Assembly: GCF_040939455.1 (NCBI RefSeq)
Contig: NC_134120.1
Coordinates: forward strand, 54,389,001-54,453,000
Direction: 5' to 3'
DNA length: 64,000 nt
From: Microcebus murinus
Lineage: Eukaryota > Chordata > Mammalia > Primates > Cheirogaleidae
Positions within the stretch are counted from its first letter, which is position 1; every line of letters starts with the position of its first letter. A program made the position numbers and the translations under genes. Below the pieces are notes generated by a model that did no database searches, was not told the DNA's origin, and saw only the letters and a list, made by a program, of their open reading frames with translations. Below are positions 63,976 to 64,000 of the stretch, piece after piece.

Positions 63976-64000
63976 TTTTCTGTTCTATAAATTTACTAAA

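Larger units (their letters stand above)
58169..64000 (+). other. MTCL1: MTCL1 intron 1 (start)
   Basis: The intron starts GTGAGCCGCGC, with CpG-rich sequence to about 58700 and then ordinary composition. It contains one full Alu, MIR relics and an AT-rich run. No second coding exon was recognised before the window ends. The stretches 58700-59890, 60000-61670, 62030-62870 and 62940-63530 show nothing I can name. Confidence 0.85.

Overview
This is a vertebrate nuclear DNA window, almost certainly from a strepsirrhine primate. The young Alu copies share a lineage-type linker (TTAGTTGGCCAATTAATTTC between the arms) that haplorhine Alus lack. Two piggyBac-type DNA transposon copies with TTAA target sites make a mouse lemur (Microcebus) or close relative the best guess; that genus assignment is inference. 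The gene order RAB12 then MTCL1 on one strand matches human 18p11.22 from memory, so the window should be the orthologous autosomal segment.

Layout. Positions 1-14655 hold the 3' part of RAB12 (+ strand): the last four coding exons (7792-7930, 10835-10924, 11558-11662, 13452-13565) and the 3' UTR with its poly(A) signal. The first exons lie left of the window. The intron at 1-7791 contains a truncated piggyBac 5' end, a piggyBac MITE, a hAT MITE and an antisense, frameshifted PLA2G12A retrocopy. From 14656 to about 54500 is intergenic and repeat-rich: L1 ORF2 relics with a second L1 3' end nested inside, MER2, MER5A, Tigger2-like and mariner DNA transposons, two related class I ERV-type LTRs, many Alus and MIRs. 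At 42959-47302, one Alu is split by a solo LTR, and the next is split by a near full-length processed pseudogene of the X-linked gene TFE3.

From about 54850 to 58700 a CpG island covers the promoter and first coding exon of MTCL1 (57110-58168, + strand, 353 codons, intact splice donor). It contains three tandem copies of a 98-bp GC-rich unit and two upstream ORFs, one overlapping the MTCL1 start codon. The rest of the window (58169-64000) is MTCL1 intron 1.

The functional content is two protein-coding genes. RAB12 is an endosomal Rab GTPase and MTCL1 a microtubule cross-linking coiled-coil protein; nothing in the sequence shows that they act together. I found no CRISPR array, tRNA, rRNA or convincing undescribed gene system. 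The noteworthy material is transposon history, retrocopy structure and possible regulation at the MTCL1 5' end. Repeat family names come from memory of consensus sequences and were not checked by a database search.
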